Notes under the pieces: generated by a model
Seen by the model: the letters and a program-made list of their open reading frames with translations, nothing else
Database searches by the model: none
What the model was told of the DNA's origin: nothing
NCBI RefSeq assembly: GCF_003601985.1
Contig: NZ_QZXA01000001.1
Location: 310,001-374,000 of the forward strand
DNA length: 64,000 nt
Reading direction: 5' to 3'
From: Mesorhizobium jarvisii
GTDB lineage: Bacteria; Pseudomonadota; Alphaproteobacteria; Rhizobiales; Rhizobiaceae
Position numbers and translations under genes: made by a program
Shown here: positions 14,794 through 23,606 of the stretch, in pieces
How positions within the stretch are numbered: the first letter of the stretch is position 1
How the letters are laid out: each line of letters begins with the position of its first letter

Positions 14794-16769
14794 CGGTGGC
14801 GGCAAGCGCCAGCGAGGCCAGGCCGCCACTTCAGCGGTGGCTGCTCGTCTGGGCGGCGGCCCTTGCCGCTGTGCTGTTGGTGTTCCTGCTGCAGGACAGT
14901 GTCCCCTGGGCTGTCAACTATCCGGCCAGCGCCGTCGTACCGGTCGCCGACTGGGTCAGCGCGCTGATGGGCTGGATCAAGTCGAACCTGTCCTGGCTGA
15001 CGCGCTCGATCACCGCGGTGCTCGGCGTGCCGCTCGATTTCGCGCTCAATCTCTTGGCCAAGAATTTCAAGATCGGCCATGGCGCGGACGCCTATGTACT
15101 GCCGCGCCTCTCCTGGGTTGGCGTCTGCGCCGTCGCCTTCATCGCCGGACATGCCGTAGGCGGTCGGAAACTCAGCCTGCTGGTCGGCGGCTGCTTCCTC
15201 TACATCGCACTGTTCGGCCAATGGACCAGCGCCATGCTGACGCTGGCGCTGATCTCCATCGCCGTGCCGTTCTGCATCGTCACTGGCCTGTTCGCCGGCA
15301 TCTGGGCCTGGCGCAAGCCTTGGGCGGAAAGGCTCATCGTCTCCCCTGCCCTCGACCTGATGCAGACGATCCCGACCTTCGCATATCTCATCCCGATGCT
15401 GCTCCTGTTCGGCAACAGCCCGGTATCGGCGATGATCGCCACCGCCATCTTCGCCACGCCGCCGATGGTGCGGGCGACGATGCTCGGCCTCACCCGCGTG
15501 CCGCTGGAGATCGGCGAATTCAGCGACATGGCCGGCTGCACGGCGCGGCAGAAACTCTGGCGGGTGCTGTTGCCCTCGGCGCGGCCGACGCTGATGGTCG
15601 GCGTCAACCAGGTCATCATGCTGGCGCTCAACATGGTCATTATCGCCTCGATGATCGGCGCCGGCGGCCTCGGCTACGACGTGCTTCTGGCGCTGCGCGC
15701 GCTGAAGGTTGGCGAGGCGATGGAGGCTGGTCTCGCCATTGTGGCTCTGGCGATCGCGCTCGACCGGCTGAGTCAGGCCATCGCCCACAAGCAGGCGAAG
15801 GGCCATGTTCATCAGGCGGCGAACCCGAGCTTCTGGCGGCGCCATCCCAATCTGTCGCTGGCCATCGCCATCCTTGCCGTCACCACGCTGCTCGGCCTGT
15901 TCGTGCCGGCCTTCGCGGCGGTGCCGAAGGCGATCACCTTCACCACCGCGCCGCTGTGGAAGGCAGCGGTGAACTGGGTGACGATCAACTTCTTCGATGC
16001 GATCGAAGCCTTTCGCGTGGCGCTGATCCTCAACGTGCTGAACCCGGTGCGTGCCTTCTGCGAAGGCTTTCCCTGGCTGGGCGCGGTGTTCCTGCTCGGC
16101 CTTGCCGGCTATCAGCTCTCGGGCCTGCGCCTGGCGGCCCTGGTCGCCGCGCTGACCGCTTTCTGCGCCGTCACCGGACTGTGGGAAAAGACCATGGCCA
16201 CCGTCTATCTCTGCGGCATCTCGGCCTTCATCGCATGCCTGATCGGCATCCCGGTCGGGCTGATGGCCGCGCGCAGCGACCGCTTCGAGAAGATCGTCAC
16301 GCCCATCATCGACACGCTGCAGGTACTGCCGTCCTTCTGCTTCATCATCCCGGTGGTGATGCTGTTCAGAGTCGGCGACGTGACCGCCATGATTGCAACG
16401 ATAGCCTTCGCCGTGGTGCCGGCGATCCGCTACACCAATCACGGCATAAGACAGGTGCCGCCGGCTCTGATCGAGGCGGCCAAGGTGTCGGGCTGCACGC
16501 CGCGCCAGACCTTCTTTCGCGTGCAATTGCCGCTGGCGCTTCCCGAGATCATGCTCGGCGTCAACCAGACCATCCTGATGGCGCTGGCGATGATCATCAT
16601 CTGCGCCATGGTCGGCACGCGCGACCTCGGGCAGGAGGTGTTCATCGCGCTGTCCAAAGCCGATTCCGGCCGCGGCATTGTCGCGGGCCTGGCAATCGCC
16701 TTCATCGGCATCGTCGCCGACCGGCTGTTCAACGCCTGGACGGCGAAGGCGCGGGCAAGGCTGGGTTAG
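14790..16769 (+). CDS. tmoW: TMAO/betaine ABC transporter permease, two fused permease domains
   Basis: A 659-residue membrane protein with about 13 predicted helices and two tandem BPD_transp_1 domains. The first EAA loop region runs near LEIGEFSDMAGCTARQKLWRV, split at residue 250, and the second near ALIEAAKVSGCTPRQTFFRV around residue 565. A single chain therefore supplies both halves of the channel, as described for TmoW and some choline permeases. It overlaps tmoV by 4 nt. Its TAG stop lies in the first bases of the palindromic element at 16768. Confidence 0.88.
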   Translation: MTVAASASEARPPLQRWLLVWAAALAAVLLVFLLQDSVPWAVNYPASAVVPVADWVSALMGWIKSNLSWLTRSITAVLGVPLDFALNLLAKNFKIGHGADAYVLPRLSWVGVCAVAFIAGHAVGGRKLSLLVGGCFLYIALFGQWTSAMLTLALISIAVPFCIVTGLFAGIWAWRKPWAERLIVSPALDLMQTIPTFAYLIPMLLLFGNSPVSAMIATAIFATPPMVRATMLGLTRVPLEIGEFSDMAGCTARQKLWRVLLPSARPTLMVGVNQVIMLALNMVIIASMIGAGGLGYDVLLALRALKVGEAMEAGLAIVALAIALDRLSQAIAHKQAKGHVHQAANPSFWRRHPNLSLAIAILAVTTLLGLFVPAFAAVPKAITFTTAPLWKAAVNWVTINFFDAIEAFRVALILNVLNPVRAFCEGFPWLGAVFLLGLAGYQLSGLRLAALVAALTAFCAVTGLWEKTMATVYLCGISAFIACLIGIPVGLMAARSDRFEKIVTPIIDTLQVLPSFCFIIPVVMLFRVGDVTAMIATIAFAVVPAIRYTNHGIRQVPPALIEAAKVSGCTPRQTFFRVQLPLALPEIMLGVNQTILMALAMIIICAMVGTRDLGQEVFIALSKADSGRGIVAGLAIAFIGIVADRLFNAWTAKARARLG

Positions 16770-16884
16770 AGCAATTCCAGGAAAGTGTGAGCGGTTTTCC
16801 GTCCGGAATTTCTTCAAAAACAAAGCGCTAGAGCCGCTCACCGTTTCCGTTAAACGGTGAGCGGTGAGCGGTGAGCGGCTCTAG
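16768..16884. repeat. Interspersed palindromic element, copy B, with tandem 7-mer expansion
   Basis: Starts AGAGCAATTCC and has the core GAAAGTGTGAGCGGTTTTCC shared with the copies at 9571 and 31046. The terminal hairpin pairs CTAGAGCCGCTCACCGTTT with AAACGGTGAGCGG...CTCTAG. In the 3' arm the 7-mer TGAGCGG is present three times in a row (16858-16864, 16865-16871, 16872-16878), where one copy would complete the stem. It lies between the convergent tmoW and tmm genes. Confidence 0.75.
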
Positions 16885-16903
16885 GTTGGAAGATGCGCCG
16901 CGG

Positions 16904-18262
16904 CTACTCCGCCGCGACGCCCTTCACCTCGAGATAGCTCTCCATGGAATCGTCCAGCGCCTGCAGCCAGGGCGTATGGTGCAGCGGCGCCATGGTGCCG
17001 GTCATCAGCGAACGGTAGGCGTGGTCGCGGAAGCCCATAATGTCTTCCGCCTTGTGGTGTTCCCATTCCATGAAAGTCTGGTTGACCGCCTCGACATCGA
17101 AGCCGGGATAGTCGGTCTGGTCCATCAATTCCTTGGTATAATCGCCCTGGAACCAGATCATCTGCTCGGCGTCTTCCAGCGTTTCCTCGCGGGCGCGCCA
17201 TTTGGCGCTGTGCTCGGCCATCGCCTCGACTGACGGCAGCTTGATGCGGCCCATGATCACATCGCGGGCGAACCAGGCCTGCGCGTCGAACATGTTGAAG
17301 GTGTAGAACTGGTCCTGCATGCCGATATAGAACAGCTTCGGATTCTTTTCCCACACCACGCCTTCATAGAGATCGAGCGGCCACATGCGGTTGGCGGTCT
17401 TGAGCTTGAGGTCGTCGGTGAGGAAGGGGAAGGAATGGAGGTAGCCGGTGCACAGGATGATGGCGTCGACGTCCTTGGTCGAACCGTCCTTGAAGTGGGC
17501 TGTCTTGCCGACGACCTTCTGCAGCAGCGGCACCTCCTTCCAATTCTCCGGCCATTTGAAGCCCATCGGCTTGGAGCGATAGCTGGAGGTGATGGATTTG
17601 GCGCCGTATTTGTAGCATTGGGAACCGATGTCCTCGGCCGAATAGGAGCGGCCGATGATCAATATGTCCTTACCCTTGAATTCCATCGCGTCGCGGAAAT
17701 CATGGCTGTGCAGAATGCGGCCGTTGAAGGTGGCAAAGCCCTCGAAATAGGGAACGTTGGGGACGGAGAAATGGCCTGAGGCGACGACGACGTTGTCGAA
17801 CTCTTCGGAATAGGTGACGTCGTTGGCGCGGTCATGCGCGGTGACGGTGAATTTCTTGGTCTCGTCCGAGAAGGTCACCATGCGCACCGGGCTGTTGAAG
17901 CGCACCCATTTGCGCAGGCCCGATTTTTCGACGCGGCCCTTGATGTAGTCCCACAAAACGGCGCGCGGCGGATAGGAGCCGATCGGCCGGCCGAAATGCT
18001 CCTCGAACGTATAGTCGGCGAACTCCAGGCATTCCTTCGGCCCGTTCGACCAGAGGTAGCGGTACATCGAGCCATGCACGGGATCGCCATGCTCGTCGAG
18101 GCCGGTGCGCCAGGTATAGTTCCACAGGCCGCCCCAGTCCGACTGCTTTTCGAAGCAAACGATTTCAGGGATGTCGGCGCCCTTGTCCTCAGCCGACTTG
18201 AAGGCCCTGAGCTGTGCCAGGCCGGACGGTCCGGCGCCGATGACGGCAACACGCGTTTTCAT
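16904..18262 (-). CDS. tmm: Trimethylamine monooxygenase (flavin-containing monooxygenase)
   Basis: A 452-residue FAD- and NADPH-dependent enzyme that oxidises trimethylamine to trimethylamine N-oxide. It has the FAD motif VIGAGPSG (residues 7-14), the FMO fingerprint [11 protein letters not shown] near 175, the NADPH site GRSYSAED near 197 and the Tmm-type blocks [13 protein letters not shown] and [16 protein letters not shown]. Length and motifs match bacterial Tmm closely. A frame extends 28 codons upstream, but ATG 18262 has GAGGAGG 8 nt before it. Divergent from an XRE-cupin regulator and convergent with tmoXVW, so TMAO made outside or inside the cell enters the same route. Confidence 0.93.
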   Translation of the reverse strand: MKTRVAVIGAGPSGLAQLRAFKSAEDKGADIPEIVCFEKQSDWGGLWNYTWRTGLDEHGDPVHGSMYRYLWSNGPKECLEFADYTFEEHFGRPIGSYPPRAVLWDYIKGRVEKSGLRKWVRFNSPVRMVTFSDETKKFTVTAHDRANDVTYSEEFDNVVVASGHFSVPNVPYFEGFATFNGRILHSHDFRDAMEFKGKDILIIGRSYSAEDIGSQCYKYGAKSITSSYRSKPMGFKWPENWKEVPLLQKVVGKTAHFKDGSTKDVDAIILCTGYLHSFPFLTDDLKLKTANRMWPLDLYEGVVWEKNPKLFYIGMQDQFYTFNMFDAQAWFARDVIMGRIKLPSVEAMAEHSAKWRAREETLEDAEQMIWFQGDYTKELMDQTDYPGFDVEAVNQTFMEWEHHKAEDIMGFRDHAYRSLMTGTMAPLHHTPWLQALDDSMESYLEVKGVAAE

Positions 18263-18307
18263 TTCAAGGGCCTCCTCATTTTTTGATTTCCCCAGCGAAA
18301 CAAATTT

Positions 18308-18352
18308 CACTGACAGTGACACTAATTGGCCCTTCGGTGCTGTCAACTGACA
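18308..18352. promoter_or_regulatory. Two small inverted repeats in tmm/xre divergent region
   Basis: CACTG-A-CAGTG (18308-18318) and TGTCA-AC-TGACA (18341-18352) lie 46-90 bp upstream of the tmm start in the 263-bp divergent gap. Both contain the same TGACA/TGTCA words, so they may be operator half-sites for the neighbouring XRE-cupin protein. This is inferred from position and symmetry only. The rest of the gap shows nothing further that I can support. Confidence 0.4.
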
Positions 18353-18525
18353 TCTGCGGGAACAGCGTTTGCCCGCAAAGGATTCCTGGCGAAAAACCTA
18401 CGCGGACAGAATCCATGGGATCGTCCGATGGCACTTAAGACGGCTTGCCGACACCGCCGCGCTGCTGTATCGCCAGCTCTGATGTTCACCTTGAGTGAAA
18501 TTAATCCGCGAAATCCGGGAGCGAC

Positions 18526-19239
18526 ATGGCGAAAGACAGTTCCAAGGCCGGGCTTGCCGGTGCCAAGCCGAAGCCCCAGCCAAAGGTCTCGGCGGACGGC
18601 AAGACCATCCGCGCACCGCTGACGCAGAACCCACACGCCATCCGCGACACACGCGAGAAAGTTCTGGAGGTGGCTATCGGCCGCGAGGTGCGGGCGTTCC
18701 GCAAGAAGCTCGGTATCACCGTCGCCGATCTCGCCGTCGCCACCGACATTTCGCTGGGCATGCTGTCGAAGATCGAGAACGGCATCACCTCGCCGTCGCT
18801 GACCACGCTGCAGGCGCTGTCGCGGGCGCTCGGCGTTCCCGTCACCGCCTTCTTCCGCCGCTTCGAGGAGGAGCGCAGCGCTGTCTTCGTCAAGGCCGGC
18901 GAAGGCCTGGATGTCGAGCGCCGCGGCACGCGCGCCGGCCACCAGTACAATCTGCTCGGCCATATCGGGTCGAACACCAGCGGTGTCGTCGTCGAACCCT
19001 ACCTGATCACGCTGACCGAGGATTCGGATGTGTTCCCGACCTTCCAGCACGAGGGCATGGAGTTCCTCTATATGTTGGAGGGCGAAGTCGTTTACCGGCA
19101 CGGCAGCAACCTCTATCCGATGAAGCCGGGCGACAGCCTGTTCTTCGACGCCGACGCGCCGCACGGCCCGGAGCAGCTGACGAAACTGCCGATGCGGTAT
19201 CTGTCGATCATCTGCTATCCGCAGAACAGCGCGGGTTAA
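18526..19239 (+). CDS. XRE family regulator with C-terminal cupin domain
   Basis: A 237-residue regulator. A lysine/proline-rich N-tail of about 45 residues precedes a helix-turn-helix (about 50-105, with VADLAVATDISLGMLSKIENG), and a cupin_2 barrel (about 150-235, with HEGMEFLYMLEGEV and the DAPHGP histidine). The cupin probably binds a small ligand such as a methylated amine; this is inferred from position between tmm (divergent) and the dimethylamine demethylase operon (convergent, 4-nt overlap of stops). Confidence 0.88.
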   Translation: MAKDSSKAGLAGAKPKPQPKVSADGKTIRAPLTQNPHAIRDTREKVLEVAIGREVRAFRKKLGITVADLAVATDISLGMLSKIENGITSPSLTTLQALSRALGVPVTAFFRRFEEERSAVFVKAGEGLDVERRGTRAGHQYNLLGHIGSNTSGVVVEPYLITLTEDSDVFPTFQHEGMEFLYMLEGEVVYRHGSNLYPMKPGDSLFFDADAPHGPEQLTKLPMRYLSIICYPQNSAG

Positions 19240-20276
19240 TCGGGCCCAAAACCCGGGCTGGTCGCGCTCCCATCATCCAGCTTCGACAGCCACTCGACCA
19301 GCGTCGGCCGGTACCGTGTCAGACCCTTGTAGGTGGCGAGTTCCTCGGGCAGGTCGCGGATGACGCGGTGCAGGCGGCGTGCCCATTTCGGCTGCGTCAC
19401 CAGCTCGTCCATCTTGATCAGGTAGCAGCGGATCGGGAAGACGATGCCGTTGGAGCGCGGCAGCCGCCAGAAGCTTTGCAGCTCGACGCGCAGATGCACC
19501 TTGTCGCCGACATTCTCGGGCGTCACGGTCGTCCGGTCCGGACCCCATTTGTGGTAATTTTCCGGGCTGGTATCGAGGCGCGGATTGATGGTCATCGTCC
19601 AGTTGAGGCGCCGCGCCGGCTTGCCCTGCTGGATGTTGGTGAGGAATTTCAGCGCCCGCGTGAAAATCCCCTTCTCATGCGCCAGCGGCACCGGTGCATG
19701 CCACTCGAAAAAATTCATGCCGATGTCGAAATCCAGCGACCAGTCGGCCTGGGTGGTGACCATGCCGGCATCCATCCACAGATTGCCGTCGCGCTGATCG
19801 AGGATGCAGAAATCGCCCTGGCTCTGGCGGGTGATGTATTCCATCGGCCCGTAAGGCAGGGTCGAGGTGTCGCCGAATGTGAAGGTGTCGTCGATGCCGA
19901 GCGGCCGGTTGATCCAGCGCCAACGGTCGCCGTCCCGCGTCAGCGTGAAATGCTCGGGATAGCCCAGCGCCTGCTGTTCCATCAGCAGTTCGAGCAGATC
20001 CCAGCCGGCCAGCGTCATATGCGGCAGCGACTGGCAGCGCAGCGGATCCTCGGCGAGCACCAAAGCGCGGTCCTGCATCTCGGCGACGTAGTGCTCGTCG
20101 ACATCGATCAGATTCTCCAGCACGCTGCCCTTCGGCCCGACGACGTGCGGCTCGATGTTGACCGCATACATGTAGGCGTCTTCATGGAACGGGAACGGGA
20201 ACCGCCTGATGTGCTCCGGGCTGTTCCTGAAGGTGAAATCGTCGCGGAAGGTTTCCTTGCGAAAGGTGATGCCCAA
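19236..20276 (-). CDS. Haem-dependent dimethylamine N-demethylase, DUF3445 catalytic subunit
   Basis: A 346-residue DUF3445 protein, the family of the haem-containing PAS-fold subunit of heme-dependent oxidative N-demethylase, also called dimethylamine monooxygenase. It converts dimethylamine to methylamine and formaldehyde with O2 and NADPH. Family features visible here are FPFPFHEDAYMYAVN near 26, the PLRCQSLPHMTLAGWDLLEL block near 105 and the long RQSQGDFCILD-containing core. The start is a TTG at 20276 with GGAGG 5 nt upstream. It is the last gene of a minus-strand operon with its reductase (10-bp gap), a DmmA-like protein and a T-protein homologue. Confidence 0.85.
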   Translation of the reverse strand: MGITFRKETFRDDFTFRNSPEHIRRFPFPFHEDAYMYAVNIEPHVVGPKGSVLENLIDVDEHYVAEMQDRALVLAEDPLRCQSLPHMTLAGWDLLELLMEQQALGYPEHFTLTRDGDRWRWINRPLGIDDTFTFGDTSTLPYGPMEYITRQSQGDFCILDQRDGNLWMDAGMVTTQADWSLDFDIGMNFFEWHAPVPLAHEKGIFTRALKFLTNIQQGKPARRLNWTMTINPRLDTSPENYHKWGPDRTTVTPENVGDKVHLRVELQSFWRLPRSNGIVFPIRCYLIKMDELVTQPKWARRLHRVIRDLPEELATYKGLTRYRPTLVEWLSKLDDGSATSPGFGPD

Positions 20277-20285
20277 GCTCGCCTC

Positions 20286-21251
20286 CTATCTTTCCAGCAC
20301 CAGCGACCGGCCCTCGAAGCGCGACACGCATGGCATGATCTTGCAGCCCGAGCGGTGGTCTTCCTCGCTCAGCCAGTGGTCGTTGTGGATGAACTTGCCA
20401 TCGTAAGAGATGACATTGGTTTCGCATTGGCCGCAGACGCCGCCTCGGCAGAGATAGGGCGGATCGACACCGGCGGCCTCGATCGCTTCCAGCAGGCTCT
20501 GCTGTTCATCAACGCGGATCGTCTTGCCGCTGACCGCCAACGTGACGTCGAAAGGCAGGCCGGGCTGGGGTGCCGCGAAATGCTCGAAATGCACGGCTTC
20601 CGATGGCCAGCCCAAGGCGGCCGCGCGGTCGCGCACCCAGTTGATCATGCCAGCGGGGCCGCAGACATAGAGATGCGTGCCGAGCGGCTGCGTCGACAGC
20701 AGCCGGTCGAGATCGATGCGCTCGTCACGGTCGTCATGGTAGAGCCGGATGCGCCTGTCGTAGCGCTCCCGCAGCACGTCGGCATAAGTGCCCAGAGAGG
20801 CGGTCCGGCAGGTGTAGTGCAGTTCGAAATTGCCGCCCTCGCCCGCCAGTTGCGCTGTCTGCGCCATGAAGGGCGTGATGCCGATACCGCCGGCCAGCAT
20901 CAAGTGCTTCTTCGCCCTGAGATCGAGCGAAAACAAATTGACGGGATAGCTTATCACCATCTCCAGGCCCGGCTTGACGGACCGGTGCATGAACAGCGAG
21001 CCGCCGCGGCCGACATCGTCGCGGCGCACCGAGATCGTGTATTCGCGCGTGTCGAGCGGCGAACCCATCAGCGAATAGGGATTGAGCCTCGTGCGATCGC
21101 CATCGCGCATCTCCACCACGACATGCGCACCGCCGGAAAAGGTCGGCAACAGCTCGCCGTCGCGGCGACGGAAATGGAAGCAGGTGACCAGTTCGTTGAC
21201 CGGGACGACATCGCTGACGACGACATCGAGCTTGGTGGTGCCGGTGCTCAT
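20286..21251 (-). CDS. Flavin/2Fe-2S oxidoreductase of dimethylamine demethylase (phthalate dioxygenase reductase type)
   Basis: A 321-residue electron-transfer protein. An FMN/FAD barrel with RLNPYSLMGSP (about residue 57) precedes an NAD(P)H domain (GGIGITPF near 118, YVCGPAGM near 210), and a plant-type ferredoxin domain at the C-terminus with the cysteine set CRGGVCGQC...CVS (about 275-315). This order is that of PDR/VanB-type reductases. ATG 21251 overlaps the previous gene stop by 4 nt, and an upstream extension is rejected. It should carry electrons from NADPH to the haem subunit at 19236-20276. Confidence 0.88.
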   Translation of the reverse strand: MSTGTTKLDVVVSDVVPVNELVTCFHFRRRDGELLPTFSGGAHVVVEMRDGDRTRLNPYSLMGSPLDTREYTISVRRDDVGRGGSLFMHRSVKPGLEMVISYPVNLFSLDLRAKKHLMLAGGIGITPFMAQTAQLAGEGGNFELHYTCRTASLGTYADVLRERYDRRIRLYHDDRDERIDLDRLLSTQPLGTHLYVCGPAGMINWVRDRAAALGWPSEAVHFEHFAAPQPGLPFDVTLAVSGKTIRVDEQQSLLEAIEAAGVDPPYLCRGGVCGQCETNVISYDGKFIHNDHWLSEEDHRSGCKIMPCVSRFEGRSLVLER

Positions 21252-21844
21252 GGGAAGGCCTCCTCGATTGGAGGGATCTCCGAGCGATCCTCGGCGTTGA
21301 TGCAGACACCCTGGAAAGCGGCGAGGCGCCGCGAATAGTGATCGCGCACCAGAAGCAGCAGGCCGCAATGCGAACAGGCTGCTGGCTGTGTCGTGACGTT
21401 CTCGGTGATGCCCTTGCAGTGAACGCACTGCATGCGCCTGGCCAGCGAGCCGCGATGCTCGGTCTGGATGGAGGTGTGGTCGATACCGGCTTCGAGCGCC
21501 ACCTGCATGGCCTGGCCGATCAATCCCTCGGTGCCGGCGAGGTAGAGGCGCAGGCCCATATGCGCATTGCCCAGCGTCTGCTTCAGCCTCGGCAGCAGGC
21601 TGGCAAAGGATGGCGCGAGATGAAACTGCGCCGGCTTCAGCGCTTTGAGGGTGGCGACGTGTTTGTTGTCCGGACCCGGGATAAAGTCGATTTCGGCGCC
21701 ATCGAAAAACCCGGCGGGCGCTTTTGCGGCCATATCTGAAATAGCGAGCGCACCTTCGGCATCGGCGATGAAAAGATGATGTTTGCCGGGCTGCGGAGAG
21801 AGCGTTCCGTAGACCGGCCGGCTGATGATGCTTTTGGCTGCCAT
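21248..21844 (-). CDS. Dimethylamine monooxygenase subunit DmmA-like protein
   Basis: A 198-residue protein of the group named DmmA-like. The N-terminal part has a Rossmann-like layout without a clear nucleotide motif. The C-terminus has two CxxC pairs (CVHC and CSHC, about residues 139-161) that could bind zinc or iron as in a rubredoxin knuckle, followed by HYSRRLAAFQGVCIN. It is co-transcribed with the reductase (4-nt overlap) and the haem subunit. Its precise role in the complex is not known to me; assembly or electron transfer is plausible. Confidence 0.75.
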   Translation of the reverse strand: MAAKSIISRPVYGTLSPQPGKHHLFIADAEGALAISDMAAKAPAGFFDGAEIDFIPGPDNKHVATLKALKPAQFHLAPSFASLLPRLKQTLGNAHMGLRLYLAGTEGLIGQAMQVALEAGIDHTSIQTEHRGSLARRMQCVHCKGITENVTTQPAACSHCGLLLLVRDHYSRRLAAFQGVCINAEDRSEIPPIEEAFP

Positions 21845-21885
21845 TTAAGTCTTCGTGCCTCGAACCTCTCGCTGTTGAGTATGCC

Positions 21886-23019
21886 TCAGCCTTTCGCCGT
21901 GCGCTTGGTCTTCTTGGGATCGTCGAACGGCAATGGCTGCGCCGTCGCTTTGATCGATCCGCTCTTGTTGCGGATTTCGAGCTCGGTGTCCGTGACCGCG
22001 CAGTCGACGTCGAGACGGGCGATGCCCATCGATTTCTTGACCAGCGGCGAATACATGGCGCAGGTCACCACGCCGACCTTTTTGCCGTCGCGATAGACCG
22101 GCGCGCCCTCGTCGGCCGGCTCCTTGCCGTCGAGCAGCACGCCAAAAATCTTGAAACGCTCCTTGCCCTTCAGGCGGTAATGTTCATCGGCCCCACGGAA
22201 GCCGGTCTTGCCGGGGCTGACGGTGAAGTCGAGGCCGAGTTCCCACAGCGTGTCGCCAGGACTTTCATTCTCGAACGGATATTTTTGCGAATTGTCGTAG
22301 GGATAGAACAGCAGGTAGCTTTCGACGCGCAGCATGTCGAGCGTGGTGAAGCGGCAGGGAATGATGCCGACGCTCTTGCCCTCGTCGAGGATCCTGTCCC
22401 AGATCGTGCCAGCATCCTGGCCGCGGCAGAAGATTTCGTAGCCGCGCTCGCCGGTATAGCCGGTGCGCGAGATCATGACGGGGAAACCGAACAGCTGCGT
22501 CTGCATGTGATGGAAATAGTTGAGGTCGCGAATCCCCGGCACATGCTTGGCGAGATAGTCGACCGCGGTCGGCCCCTGCAGCGACAGATCGTGCAGATTG
22601 TCGTCGAAGCGCAGCGAGACATCGCGGCCCATCGCGGCGCGCTGCAATTCCTCATGGCCGGTGCCCGAGCCATGCACGACCATCCAGCTGTTCGGGCCGG
22701 TGCGGTAGAGGATGCAGTCGTCGGTGAATTTTCCCGCCTCGTTGAGCATGCAGGCATAGGCCGATTTGCCGGGATAGATCTTTTCGACGTCGCGGGTGGT
22801 TGCGAGATCGATGAGATGCGAGGCGTGCGGCCCTGTGATGTGCACCTTCTTCAGGCCCGACACATCCATCAGCCCGGCCTTGGTGCGGATGGCGATGTAC
22901 TCTTCGTCAGCATCCTTGTCGTAGGTCCAGGCGGTGCCCATGCCGCTCCAGTCTTCGAGCTTCGAACCCAGCGCGCGATGGCGATCCGCCAGGGTCGAAA
23001 ATCTCCAGGATGCCGTCAT
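21886..23019 (-). CDS. Aminomethyltransferase (GcvT/T-protein) family, probable THF-linked C1 transfer
   Basis: A 377-residue protein of the glycine-cleavage T-protein/DmdA fold. It has MDVSGLKKVHITGP near 50, the folate-domain segment SRTGYTGERGYEIF near 185 and a C-terminal barrel domain. ATG 23019 has GGAGGAC upstream. It is the first gene of the operon encoding the dimethylamine N-demethylase, and it is not accompanied by gcvH or gcvP. I infer that it passes the methyl-derived formaldehyde to tetrahydrofolate, as the C-terminal half of Tdm does. It could instead act directly on a methylamine. Confidence 0.8.
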   Translation of the reverse strand: MTASWRFSTLADRHRALGSKLEDWSGMGTAWTYDKDADEEYIAIRTKAGLMDVSGLKKVHITGPHASHLIDLATTRDVEKIYPGKSAYACMLNEAGKFTDDCILYRTGPNSWMVVHGSGTGHEELQRAAMGRDVSLRFDDNLHDLSLQGPTAVDYLAKHVPGIRDLNYFHHMQTQLFGFPVMISRTGYTGERGYEIFCRGQDAGTIWDRILDEGKSVGIIPCRFTTLDMLRVESYLLFYPYDNSQKYPFENESPGDTLWELGLDFTVSPGKTGFRGADEHYRLKGKERFKIFGVLLDGKEPADEGAPVYRDGKKVGVVTCAMYSPLVKKSMGIARLDVDCAVTDTELEIRNKSGSIKATAQPLPFDDPKKTKRTAKG

Positions 23020-23196
23020 CCGATCGTCCTCCGTTCAAAAATCCACTGTTCCCCGCTCCTTGGCTTGGAGGCCGGAGCTTTGGGTTGAATATTGACCGCA
23101 AACACGGGAGGGCCGCAATCCCCTGAAAGCAAATAATTTCATTGTCAGGCAAAATTCATCACCCCAAGCAAACGGTTAACTCAGCGTAAATTCGTC

Positions 23197-23256
23197 TTGA
23201 CAATTGCGGTAAACGGCCTGAATTTATGAAAAAAATTTCACTCTCTTGAAAGAGAG
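23197..23256. promoter_or_regulatory. Candidate promoter and CTCTCTT-GA-AAGAGAG palindrome in divergent gap
   Basis: In the 287-bp gap between the minus-strand demethylase operon and the plus-strand small-membrane-protein operon, a TTGACA (23197-23202) is a candidate -35 box. No strong -10 follows at 17 nt. CTCTCTT-GA-AAGAGAG (23241-23256) is a 16-bp palindrome 51 bp before the first plus-strand start and may be an operator or leader hairpin. Both assignments are tentative. Confidence 0.35.
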
Positions 23257-23306
23257 CGATGCGCGGTGGATTCGGAACCGGGGCGTCGAAAAAAGGGGAC
23301 AAACCG

Positions 23307-23594
23307 ATGTCAGACCTGCAGCAGCGCATCGAGGTGCTGTACCGTTCCGATTTGCGCGGATCCGCGCTGCTGATCATCTGCCTGTGGGCGACGATCCTCT
23401 TCGTCCTGTTCATGACGTGGCCATACATCCCGCACGCCGGCATCAAGGCCGTCGTCGCGATCGCCGCTGCCGCCGTGCTGATCTTCAACACGGCCGCGAT
23501 CCTGGCGATGGTCAAACACTACAAGGAAGACAAGGACTTCATCTACGGCCTCGACATCAAGAACGCCGACGCATCCCGCAACCGCCAGTCCTGA
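23307..23594 (+). CDS. Small two-helix membrane protein, unknown
   Basis: A 95-residue protein starting at ATG 23307 behind AGGGGAC. Two hydrophobic helices can be seen (about residues 18-38 and 47-70), flanked by polar ends, with a charged C-tail. I do not recognise the family. It is the first of three successive small membrane-protein genes that precede an APC-family permease with gaps of 12-32 bp, so it is probably a partner subunit of that permease or of a membrane complex for an amine. Confidence 0.75.
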   Translation: MSDLQQRIEVLYRSDLRGSALLIICLWATILFVLFMTWPYIPHAGIKAVVAIAAAAVLIFNTAAILAMVKHYKEDKDFIYGLDIKNADASRNRQS

Positions 23595-23606
23595 GGGGTA
23601 CAAGAA

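Noticed and set aside
12669..16769. Calling the ABC system a choline or glycine betaine importer
   Set aside because: The binding-protein motifs and the location next to tmm suit TmoXVW better, though betaine is not excluded.
19236..21844. Assigning dmmA, dmmB, dmmC or dmmD letters to each gene of the demethylase operon
   Set aside because: I am sure of the families (DUF3445, PDR-type reductase, DmmA-like) but not of which published letter belongs to the first two, so gene symbols are left empty.
21886..23019. Calling the T-protein homologue DMSP demethylase DmdA
   Set aside because: Its place in the dimethylamine demethylase operon points to amine C1 transfer, and I cannot verify DmdA-specific residues by eye.
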